Shown: piece by piece, positions 11,001 through 20,852 of the stretch
Numbering within the stretch: the stretch's first letter is position 1
How the letters are laid out: each line of letters opens with the position of its first letter
Source of the DNA: Vitrella brassicaformis
Taxonomy: Eukaryota > Sar > Vitrellaceae
Reading direction: 5' to 3'
Assembly: GCA_001179505.1 (NCBI GenBank)
Contig: CDMY01000869.1
Span: 76,586-140,585, forward strand
DNA length: 64,000 nucleotides
Program-made: the position numbers and the translations under genes
The notes under the pieces: model-generated
Seen by the model: only the letters and a program-made list of their open reading frames with translations
Told to the model about the DNA's origin: nothing
Database searches by the model: none

Positions 11001-12408
11001 CTTTCCTTTGAGCGGGTGCGATGTGTCTGTTTCAGAAGCCAAGAGGGTCAGTCTCATGCAGAGCGGAAAGGGCCGCGTCAACACCACAGACCGCTCGCAG
11101 GTGCGTGCTCATCACACGCGCAGACTCACAGACAGACAACCATCGACACGCACGCATCAACAAGTCGGTGAGTCATGTGTTGCCCTTTCTGTGTGTCTCT
11201 TTCTGTGTGTGTGCTTCAGGCTGGTCGCCCTCCCGCCAGCCCTCCCGCCAACCCTCCCCGGCCGTTCTCTCAGAGGCCCCCCACGCACCCCGTCACCCAA
11301 TCGCCCACCATTCGCATCCTGCCACGCCCCTCTCCCCCCAGCCCGGCAGCGCCACCCCACAAAAGTCTGCAGCTGACCGACCGCAACCGCAACCGCAACG
11401 CATCGTGCCAGCGGGAGAAGGAGAAGAAGATCCGCAACCTACAAGAAGAGCAGAACGACAAGAAAGAGTGCCTGAGGAGGGCCATGATTGTGCTGAGGCG
11501 CCTGATCACGGTCCACAGCAGCGAGGGCCAGCGTGAGGCCCTGCTGGAGGGGTGCGGGCAAATCATAGTGCCGAAGAAGCAGCGGCAAGTAAGGAGGCAG
11601 GCAGGCAGAGAAAACAACGAGATGCACAGATGGATGGATGGATGGATGTGCGCGTGGTGGTTGTATTCTCAGTGGGGATTGGTACTTCCCGCCCACCAAC
11701 ACCAGACAGAAGGGCACGGCCGCCAACAGCACCAGCAGCAGCAATGTGAACTATCACGCCCTCGATGGAGGACCATCCAATGGATCTCTCTGTTTTGTGT
11801 GTCTCTGTGCAGTCTGGTATGAGCCCGGCACTGCGAAGTGTCCTCAACGACCCGGACACATTGCCCATCCTCCGATCTGTGGGGGTAAGTAAGAAAGAAT
11901 AGTCGACGCCGTGAGGGGTCAGTCAGTCAGTCGACACGCCTTCCACCCACCTCCCCACCCACACATGCATGGCCTTTCCTTTCCTTGCTCTTCAGATCAC
12001 CAGCGTGCCCGGCTCTGCTGAGGAGGCCACAGCTTGTTTGGACCAAGTGCAACAGGCCCTGGCGCAGCTCGATCAGCATCAAGTGAGTGACTGACCGACC
12101 AAAGACCAAACAGATAGGGGATGGATGGATGGATGTGTGTGTGTCATCCTTCTTTGCCAGGAGCATCGCAGCACAGAGGAGCGCGACATGGTAGCAGATA
12201 GCGATGGTACGCACATACATGGCAGATCGACAGATATACCGACACCTGCATGCCTCTTCTTTCCATATCGTTGCTGGTTGGGGCATGTGCAGGATTGGAC
12301 CAGGTTGTGGAGCTGGAGGATGAGGACCTAGCAGAGGAGGCTCGCATCCAGCGAGGGGAGGCTGTCAAGGGCGGCCGTGGGGGCGGAGGGTCGGGGCCTT
12401 CTGGCTGA
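8024..12408 (+). CDS. Gln/Pro-rich multi-exon protein of unknown function
   Basis: The ATG at 8024 begins MASPPGPDGAPTRTN and the first donor follows TCG at 8098. Later exons include HQIAPSSGSRPPPP (from about 8210), RSALG joined to GGTSVGQPHPYPQ (8735), TMLATLQALQQQ with Gln repeats (9003-9352), VPPPSAESPVPNQ (about 9515-9950) and LSEDASAQQLPLNVDSL (10028). After these come a charged coiled-coil-like stretch EAARREKALEAAKEVRAEL (about 10900), LRRAMIVLRRLITVHSS (about 11480), SGMSPALRSVLNDPDTLPIL (11815-11886) and ITSVPGSAEEATACLDQVQ (11998). The final exon ends GGRGGGGSGPSG at the TGA 12406-12408. I recognise no named domain. Low-complexity N-terminus plus helical C-terminus suggests a scaffold or regulatory protein. 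The splice chain between about 8400 and 8480 is uncertain because two frames are open. Confidence 0.6.
9000..9955 (+). repeat. Shuffled Gln-rich modules, plus copy
   Basis: This is the A-B-C counterpart of the minus block at 5260-6110. The intron 3' end just before module A (ctctctttttgcatatgcag at 8986-9005) also has a near copy, in inverted orientation, at about 169-215 in the left arm, next to a kinase tail. Pieces of this gene have therefore been copied to at least two kinase loci. Confidence 0.7.
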
Positions 12409-13694
12409 CAACCACACACCATCAATCATCACAGACACACACAGGTACGTATGAACGCATGCAGGTACACGGAATCTGCATCTTGACGTGTGCAGGTCTT
12501 TAGTAGTTTCTGCTGGGCGACCGCGCCCGTCTTATCGAGCCACACGACCACACCACACCACAGCACCCACCACACACACATTACATACCATCCATACACA
12601 CACACACACCATGACAGACGACAGACAGACAGACACACAGGGTGTAGGGGGCAGCGAGAGATACGAATTAAGGGGCTGTAGGGGCTTGGGTGCATACCTG
12701 CCTGTGCGTTTGTGAAGGTGTTTGTTTTGTCGTGCGGTGAAGTGCTCGTGCCTCGGCTCTCCTGTCTGTCTGTCCAGCCCAAGTCTGCCGCAGCCTTAAA
12801 CTTGCCCGACACAACCAATGAGAGAGCAAACTAATCTCTGACCACGATGATGTGATGGAATGCAGTCTTCGGACTCGTTGGGTCGGGCATGTTTTCGGTT
12901 GCGCCGAGTGTGAGGTATGTGTGTCGGTGTGATGCTATGCGCGTTGATTGCATACACGTGGTTGATTGATGCCTTTGTCGCCGGCCGGCCGGACAGACCC
13001 CAGCCAGCCAGCCAGCAGTGAGACGTTAGTCAGTCAGTCATGAGAAGGGCCTCGACAGAGCCAACACGGACAGACCATCATCAAGCCAGCCAGCCCTGGA
13101 CCAAATATACCCCCACACGCACACAGAGATATCAATGCATCGGTGCTGTGTAAGTTCGTCCCACCCACACCACCCACACAGCAAGGCCCACTACCTACTC
13201 TCAGCTGACTGGCCGGCGATGTGTTCATGACCCGTACTTCTGTGGACGAATGGACACTTCTCGATGATGTGTGTATGAATGTACGATTTCAAAGATATCT
13301 GTAGACACACCCGTCCGTCCGTCTGTCTGTCTGTTGGGCCAGCGAGCGCAGAACATACGGCATGCAGGTCACTCAATCAGTCAGTGCATGTAGGTAGATG
13401 TCCAGACACACATACAGACATCCATCCATCCATCCAGACAGACAGACAGACAGATGTCTTGACGTCCTTGTGTTATATGTGTGTGTGTGATCGAAAGAAT
13501 CAATGCAGTCGTATATATCAAAGTGCCCGGCTCACACAAGTTTACTCATCAAGGCGTGTGTCATGAGTGTCCAAACGATGTGAATGCATACACCACATTG
13601 ACAAAGTCATCGGCCTCCCTCCCCCCCGGCCTCCATCTCTTACGAACACATGCCAACGAACCAACGAACTAAGACATACACACAAGTCATGTCG
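12409..13694. other. Convergent spacer, simple repeats only
   Basis: This region lies between two converging genes. It contains CA, GACA, GTCA and CATC runs and a 50-bp-scale stretch at 13436-13490 that recurs inverted at 20630-20672. No ORF with protein-like composition was found. Confidence 0.6.
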
Positions 13695-16600
13695 TCAGAT
13701 GAACCGCATGGCCGCGACGGTGCGGGCGCTCTCCCCGACCTCTCCTCTCCTTTCTGCGCCTCGTGCGCCGCTCAATGGAGGACCATCGCTGCCCGTCTGC
13801 AGACACAGGCACGCAAAGAGGGACGGACGCACACACACATGTTCACAGAAAGAGTTGCGTGTTGTCTCGATGTGTTGTGAGTGGTGTTTCTTTCTTTCTC
13901 ACGATGAGGTCGAGAAGGAATGTCTTTTGTATGAGTGCCTCCATCCGCTGCTTGTGGCGCGACACGTAAGACAGGTACGTCGACGCAAACTGGGGGAACC
14001 CGGGCACCTTGATCAGGAAATCAGGACTGACACACACAAATACAACACACACGAAGCTCGACTCGACTCGACTTCACAGACACCGACACTTGTCTCTCTG
14101 TCGCTCACGTGAATGCGAGGAGTATTTGGTTGGTGATGGCGGACGCTAGCCCAGCGGCCTTGGCATTGGTGCTCCACTCGCCCAGCATCTCCAGGAAGGT
14201 CGCTATGTCGTGCGACGGCCACTCACGGATCATCTCCTGAAGCATGCTCCGCAAACCAGCCGATTCAGTACCGCCATCTGCCTCTGGGCCGGCGGGCTGA
14301 TCAGCCATCGGCTCGTCCTCATCACCACCTGTCCCATCAGCCATGTCTTGGTCTGCCGGCCGCCGTGGTGGTGCCTCGCTCTCGTCTTGTGTGGCGCGGT
14401 GGCGATTGATGGCTGTGTGTTGTGCCCGCTGGATGTTGGCGGTGAGTCGTCTGGTGGCCTCCTTCTCGAGCAGCCGTCGTGCTTGTGCGGTGCGGTTGAG
14501 CTGGACGGCGATGAGGAGGGCCTCGAGTGTGCGGCCCTGCTGCTCCAGAGTCTGCAGACGGGTCTCCTGCAAAGCCGCCTCACTCGCCTCCTCCTGACAT
14601 ACACACACACACACACGCATGCATGCAGAAAGCGAGTGAGATGCACGGAGGGCGTCTGTTGCTGGTTCCCCATTTCTGTCTGTCTGTCTGACTGACCCGT
14701 TTCTGCTCTGCCTCCTCTTCGGTGTCGTCCCTCCATATGACGATCTTCGAGTCCGCCCCGCCAGTCACCATCACATCCTCACGCAAATCCATGCACCATA
14801 CCTGCCACACACACATACAGACATACACGTGTGTGTGTGGTGATGCAGTCAATGGGGCGGTGCGTGCGTGTGGCCCGGCCGACCTTGTCTTCGTGTTGGT
14901 CGAAAGTGGCGTTGCACTCGGTGGTGCGGACGTTCCACAGCTTGACGAGGCCGTCGGTGCCGCACGTCATGATCTGCAGGCCCCCAGACAGGAACGACAC
15001 ACGCAACACGCCATGCGGAGACTCGTGGCCCTGAGTCATATGAAACACACGACACACAGAGAGAATGTCAAAACATAGCGAGACGGAGGAAGATACTCTG
15101 TGCGTGTGTGTGTGTGTCTGTGTCATCCACCTGGAATGTTTTGACACAAGTGTAGTCCTTGAGGTTCCATATGCGGGCTGTCCCATCGCCAGATGCTGAC
15201 GCAAGCACCTGCAACATCCAGTGAACATCACACGGGTTGTTGCTGTGTGTGTTGTGTGTGTGTGTGTGTGTGGCGGTGACCCTGTCGACAGGTGAGAAGC
15301 AGATGTTCCAGACGGTCTTGCGGTGGCCCCTCGACACACCCAGCAAACGACACTCCGGGAAGCTGTAGTACTGACAGACAGACACGTGTATGAGTACAAA
15401 AATACAGAGGGTCTCAATGATGGCGTACAGTGCAGGAATGTACATACATGTGTGTCAAGGCACCCACCTTGATTTCCTTATCCCGCCCTGCTGTTGCGGC
15501 GACCTGGGGGCACCGCAGCCATACAGCGAGTTCCCTTCTGAATGCATTCTTCTTTCCCTCTTACGGTACCTGATTGTTGGGGGCAATAGCGACATCGTTG
15601 ACGGCCTTCTGATGCGCCACCACCGACAGGGCTGCACGAGACACCTTCAGCGGACCGGCCCCCGACCCGCCTGCCCGTGCTTGAACGTCCTTGAGGGGCA
15701 GCGCCCACACTTTGAGGGTCTGGTCGTCGCTGACCGACACCAGCCGCAGCGTGTCACCGATGTTCTTGCCATCCGAACCCAACCTTCATACAACACACAC
15801 AGACCGAGACGATTGCACCCATCTGGCGGTGGGCTGTTATCTCGTGACGTGTGTGTATCTGAGTACTCACTTGGGTGGGAATGCGAGTGCGTTGACGGGC
15901 CCGCCGTGTCCGGTGAGTACGGCCACACAGGCAGCCTTCACCCCGCCCCCCTCCACATCCACACTCCACAACCGCACCTCGCCGTCCTTCCCACCTGTCG
16001 CCAACCAACGCACTGGAACGGACAGCATCGAATTAACAGAAAGACAGACATGTATGCGCATGGGTGGGGGCTGGGTCACTTGTGTACCGTCTGGCGCAAC
16101 GGCGACAGTCCACACGATGGTGGTATGTCCGACAAGAGGCGTGACATCGAAGCTGCCGAGGTTCATGATCTTGGCCTGCTCGTCGTTGGTCACGCACACG
16201 CAGTGAATGTGGTCCAGCTGTTGCGAGAGGGGCGAGGGTGACGTGTGTGGCTTGAGGGGCACCATCAGCCGACAGGCGAGTATCTCTCCGCAGTGTGCCA
16301 TGAGCTGCTTGACGGGGGCCAGGTGCGGCCAGGACCAGACGATGACATTGAGGTCCTGGCCGACGGTGAGCAGGTGGCGGGCATCGAGACGCAACAGATG
16401 GGTCATCGCACCACCTGATGCATGACCACCGGGCACCTCCTGAGCGAGCCGCCCCCATTTCACACGCACACACACACGTGTGAGGGCATGTATGCATGTC
16501 TGTTTGTCGGCCTCCGTCTCACCTTGACGCATGTGGCTTTGGTGGGGTTCCACAGCTTGAGTGTGCCGCCGTCCCCCACACTGACCACGACCCACTCAGT

Positions 16601-17474
16601 CTCCTCCACACCCTCCATGACCCACCCGTGCTCCTCGCCCCCACCTTCATTTTCACCTCCATCAACATGCTCGCGCTTGCCCCTCCTCCGTGACTTGGGC
16701 GGCTTCTGCGGCGGGGCGCGTGTGGGCATGGCGACGGCGGCCTCGTTGAGCTCATAAGTGGGGATGTCTTTGGCGCGGCGGTAGGTGAGTGGCTGTGTGT
16801 GCTCCTGCCACACGAGGATGGTGCGGTCGCGTGCAGCCGTCACCAGATAGAGGGCGGAGCCGGACGTCTGGGGTGAGGGGTGGTGGAAGTCCAGCGATGC
16901 GATGGAGCTCAGGTGACCCTCCAGCACACCATACTGCCTGACAGACGGAGAAACAGAGACAGAAAGGACGGCAGGCAGGCATGAAGACCGGCAGAAGAAG
17001 CACGCATTCACGTGTTCTGTGTTCCTTCATGCCCCCGTCCTCACTGTTCCCTTCCTCCTTGGCTCACTCACCTGTTTTGGTGGAGGTCCCATATGCGAAT
17101 GTGTCCGCCGCTGTCGGCAGAGAAGACCACCTGACGGGAGGGATGGAACCTGCAGGCAGGCAGGCAGTAAGTCAGCGCAGCACACTACGAAGACTCAGCA
17201 GCACAGCCCTTTCACTGACTCACCTGACAAGATCGACCCCGTTGTCATGCCCCGTGAAGTTGTGCGTGCAGAAACCACCGCTGATGTCCCACACCTGACC
17301 ACACAGACAGACAGACAGACAGGCGGAGGGAGGGAGGCGTTCATGCCCTCTCGATCTTTCCCATGGGCATGCTCACTCACCCTGACTGTTGCGTCTGTTG
17401 CTCCTGTGGCCACATGAGTGCCCTTGGGACTCACACACATCGCACTGATGTACGAGTCATGGCCCTGACACACA

Positions 17475-17508
<34 letters not shown>

Positions 17509-17889
17509 ATCCTTCCAGTCAGATCCACCCACCGCCCTCTCTCGCCTGCCTACCCTCCATGAGCGTATGAGTGTGCTTGTCCATCCTCCTCCGGTCTTGT
17601 CCTTCGCCGCGCTCCAGTGCCGAATCAACAGACTCCTGCACGCACCAATGACGCCCACCTCACCGGCCCTCTTGCCGTCGCCCCACACGTCAAATGTTAG
17701 GACGTCATCGCCCTCAGCCTGCAGGGTGAAGAGCGGCCTGGCAGTGGACAGATCCACACCTACTACGCTGCCCGAATGCTGACACACAAGCACGCCAGCA
17801 TGCTCGCAGTAGCGAACGGCGCCGCCGGAGTAGAAGCTGTGGTGGCTGCGGACGGGCTGCCAGAGAGACGAGAGCTGCTGCTGACTCAT
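13695..17889 (-). CDS. TBL3: U3 snoRNP WD40 protein TBL3/UTP13 (small-subunit processome)
   Basis: This is a WD40 protein of the UTP-B subcomplex that acts in nucleolar pre-18S rRNA processing. It has about a dozen WD repeats ending in WD-like dipeptides (IRIWDL, ILVWQE, LKLWNP, VIVWSW, VRLWSV, LKVWAL, ARIWNL, VKLWNV, IVIWRD). Signature segments match the family closely: HQKAVNDVAIAPNNQ, GHRKTVWNICFSPVD, LASASGDGTARIWNLKDYTC, TCGTDGLVKLWNVRTTEC and DQHEDKVWCMDL. A C-terminal Utp13 helical domain follows (EALLIAVQLNRTAQARRLLE to QKTFLLDLIVRK). The last exon ends in an Arg-rich tail at TGA 13695-13697. I chose the ATG at 17889 (MSQQQLSSLWQ) over a nearer-upstream GTG. At least 13 short introns are present, several with long TG tracts next to the acceptor. 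It is the parent of the fragment at 2071. Confidence 0.9.
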
Positions 17890-18099
17890 CACCGCCTCCT
17901 CATACCCCTTCACACGGGATGAACGCGGGAGAACCTCGTCGTCGTCACGGATCGTCGTTGAAAATGGTGCGACACGCCATCTTTGTTGGTTGGTTATTGT
18001 GTTTAACGAGACTCGTGTCTGTAGCCCCAGAGAGAAAACGACCGGGGGAAGTGTCGAGACTTTTTGGAGACAAAAAAAAAAACTTTGGCGATGATACAG

Positions 18100-19280
18100 C
18101 AGCTACAGCAGCGGCATCCTTTCGCGCCACCCCGTCAGCAGAGCCGCAGCCATGCGTCTACGTCTCGATGCCGCCTATCAACAACCACTCCCTCAACGTA
18201 TACGTTAGCGTGTTGCACCCTGAAGAAAAGGCCGGCCGGCGAGGACTGGCTATGGTGCTGGGTGTCAGGTGGCGCACCCGCACGTACCTTGTCATCACGC
18301 CTGACAAGAAGACCATCGTTTTCTCTGCCGACATGGAGCAGACATCTAAGGTAAGTGGAAGGAAGACGCCACACACATATATACGGAGGAAGATGGTGGT
18401 GTGTGCCTTCGCGTTTGAGCAGGTGGCGAGCGCGCCGAGGACTGGCCAACTATGGTCAAGATAGACGGCAGGGTGGGCAACGGGAGCTACAATGGCCGCC
18501 CGGACCCACTAGAATTCTTCGGCTGCAACATTCTAAGCGATGCATTCAGTGCATTCTCTGGTGTGCCCCCTCGACCTGGCGACAACCACTTGGGCTATCT
18601 CAAGCCCGACCGCCGCTTGGACCGCCACAACATGCATGCTTGGACCGCCACAACATGCTGCCATTCGGTATGGGCACCTGGAGCGGGTCCAAGGTGTACC
18701 AGGCCGATCGCATGCTGCGCACTGCTGGCACGTCCGCTACCAACGAGCACACACACGGTCAAGGACCCTCAGCAGCCACCAAGGTGCTCAAGGAGCTCCC
18801 AAAGAGGTCGTCTGATATGGCAATGGCTATTGGGAGTGAAAACATAGTCAACGTGAATTTGGTGAGCCTCGTCGTATGTATGTCCGTCTATGTGTGCACC
18901 CTTGTGTCTCCGGCCATGCAGCTCGTGGAGGCCCGCCATAAAAACCAGAAGTCCATGTTTTTCGAGATGGACTACTTTGATCAAGACGCTGCGGGGTTTC
19001 TTGAACAACACTGGGGGAAGGGGGGGTCGACAGTCATGCTGGAGGAGGAGGCAATCAAAGAGATGACTTTTCCAGTCGTTGTCACTCTGAGGGACCTCTT
19101 CCACTCTGGGTTTGTATCGCACGGGTCAGCACCCGAGACAACAAGACAAGCCTCTGCTCTGCTGTGTCTGGTCGGATCACTTTTATCTCCCCCACTGAGC
19201 AGGGATCTGAAATTGACAAACTTCCTGATTGAGCAGCGAGAGGATGGCACGGTGCCAGTGATGAAGCTGATCGGTAGGCT
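18100..19280 (+). pseudogene. Protein-kinase-like gene copy (right arm), likely broken
   Basis: Pieces in order are PSAEPQPCVYVSMPPINN (about 18137-18190) and VGNGSYNGRPDPLEFFGCN (about 18470). A glycine loop GTWSGSKVYQAD follows, with a putative ATP lysine in AATKVLKEL (about 18671-18800). Then come SENIVNVNL, a hinge segment RHKNQKSMFFEMDYF (about 18930) and a catalytic loop RDLKLTNFLIEQ (about 19200-19240). That last exon ends in MKLI plus one base, as if DFG codons should follow, but the next sequence is unrelated. The frame also changes around 18600-18670. The HRD-type Asp, Lys and Asn are intact where visible. I infer a 3'-truncated kinase relic of a family shared with 219-1962; expression as a shortened protein cannot be excluded. 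Confidence 0.6.
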
Positions 19281-19368
19281 GTGTAGCCTTTCTCCAGGCT
19301 TGTGTCTGCTCTTCTGTCCGCAAATTGTCTGTCTGTCTGTCTGTCTGTCTATTTTTATTGTTTCAGGG

Positions 19369-20205
19369 GCGAGGACAGCAGCAGCAGCAGCAGCAGGAGA
19401 GATAGCGGCCGCCTGGCTCGACGCGGACCCACCGAAGAAGGACCCCGACTAGGAGCCCCCGTCTCCCTCTCGCCGCCCCCGCCCGCCCGCCAGGCGCGAC
19501 CGCTCCCGCCCCAAGACGTGGCGGGGCGGCACGCCCGCAACCATCAAAGCCCTGCAGGATCTCAATATTGAGGGTACGAACCAACGAGGGACACAGAGAC
19601 ATGCAAACATAAACATACAGCACACTACGTAAGACTTCTTGCCGTGACTTTTTGTTATGCACAGCTTACGAGGTAGCCATGTGGGACGTGCCCAAAGGAG
19701 TGTTGGTACGCTGATGAGACACAAAAGGAGAGGGGACATTCTTGTGAGAAACTGGCACGTCTCCTGTGTGTGTGTGTGTGTGTGCCTAGACCCCCATCAA
19801 ACAGCTGCTCAGCCGCGAGGTAGACGGCAGGATGACCCGGTGCTTTGCTGAGGCGCTGGGCCTCATTCTGCTCAGAGTGGAGGAAGAGGGGGACAAGAAA
19901 CAAGCGGCCATTGAAAAGATACTGCAGCTGACGGGCGAGAGAGTGCGATGGGCGACACAAACATACCGAGTGAGCAGAATGGGAACTTCTGCAGCGTGGT
20001 GTGGCGGACGGACTTGTCGTTTCTGTCTTCAGATCAAAGCAACGCTGGCGACAGAGGCCATGAAAGCGGACAAGCTAGCAGGCATGTGGAAGAGTGAGCA
20101 CATTTTTGCATGTGTGAGACGCTTCTCCTCTGCTCTTTTGATCTCTCTCTGTGTGTGTGTGCTCGTCAGGAGAGGAAGAGCAGATGAAACGGGGTTGAAG
20201 TCCTG
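19369..20205 (+). pseudogene. Unrecognised gene fragment inserted in the kinase copy
   Basis: Successive exon-like blocks read RRDRSRPKTWRGGTPAT then IKALQDLNIEG (to about 19575), AYEVAMWDVPKG (about 19670), TPIKQLLSREVDGRMTRCF with LGLILLRVEEEGDKKQAAI (about 19790-19970), and IKATLATEAMKADKLAG (about 20034-20085). They are joined by plausible GT-AG introns. The first block has an in-frame TAG at 19450-19452. The fragment is flanked by two copies of the kinase catalytic-loop exon. I do not recognise the family; the helical charged C-terminal half could be an interaction domain. Confidence 0.5.
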
Positions 20206-20214
20206 AATTGTTCC

Positions 20215-20345
20215 TTTGTGCGCGTGTGGTCTGGTCGGATTCACTTTTATCTCTCCCACTGAGCAGGGATCTGAAATTGACAAACTTCCTGATTGAGCAG
20301 CGGGAGGATGGCACGGTGCCAGTGATGAAGCTGATCGGCTAGGCT
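20215..20345 (+). repeat. Second copy of the kinase catalytic-loop exon
   Basis: This repeats the stretch 19160-19285: the same intron end, the acceptor gagcag and the exon for DLKLTNFLIEQ to VMKLIG, with a handful of base changes. The pair forms direct repeats around the inserted fragment. In this copy the exon is followed by an in-frame TAG (atcggctag). Confidence 0.8.
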
Positions 20346-20470
20346 GTGTACCGGACTGGTGTGGCTCGTAGGGGGTACTCGTGTGTTGTGGGGCATGCAG
20401 GCCATACCTCGCTGCGTACATCTTATATCTGGACGAGACATTACCTATTTGGACGGGTGTACCGGACTGG

Positions 20471-20852
20471 TGTGGCATGTTCAGACACGGCCGAATGAAT
20501 CATGACCATAGAGTGAGGCTGTGCGGGATAGCCACTGTGCTTGCTGAGACATTGTGCTGACTGATGAGTCAATCAGCCACGTCTCAACAGCACTAGCCAA
20601 CAAAACAACCTCAGGCAGGTCACACACACACATAACACAAGGACGTCAAGACATCTGTCTGTCTGTCTGTCTGGATGTCTTGTGCGTCGGTGTCTGTCCC
20701 CCATAATATGACACAGGTCCCCCATAACACGGCAGATGGTCTGTCTGTCTCCTCACACCCTCCCTCATTCATTTAGCCAACCACTCGGCCACTCCCCCGT
20801 TGGACTTGGTCTCTCTTCGTCCATGGCCAGCCGACCGGCCACCATCAATCCA
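20471..20852. other. Spacer between converging genes
   Basis: It holds the inverted partner (20630-20672) of the stretch at 13436-13490 and a short doubled phrase with tcccccataa. No gene seen. Confidence 0.5.

Larger units (their letters stand above)
17827..20470. repeat. Right arm of the inverted duplication
   Basis: This is collinear with 1-2133 in reverse. It overlaps the first exon of TBL3, so the WD40 promoter and the start of the kinase-like gene were copied together. Relative to the left arm it has an extra block at about 19280-20215, described separately, plus a small in-tandem copy of cttggaccgccacaacatgc at 18615-18655. Confidence 0.85.

Noticed and set aside
13400-13455. Regularly spaced short repeats resembling a CRISPR array
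   Set aside because: They are simple GACA/CATC tetranucleotide runs with no unique spacers, in a eukaryotic genome.
17945-18010. Conserved-looking mini-ORF MACRTIFNDDP upstream of TBL3, resembling the MACHTLF start at 49119
   Set aside because: The left-arm copy reads differently (MAWHPF then stop), so the peptide is not conserved. Similarity to 49119 covers only about a dozen bases.
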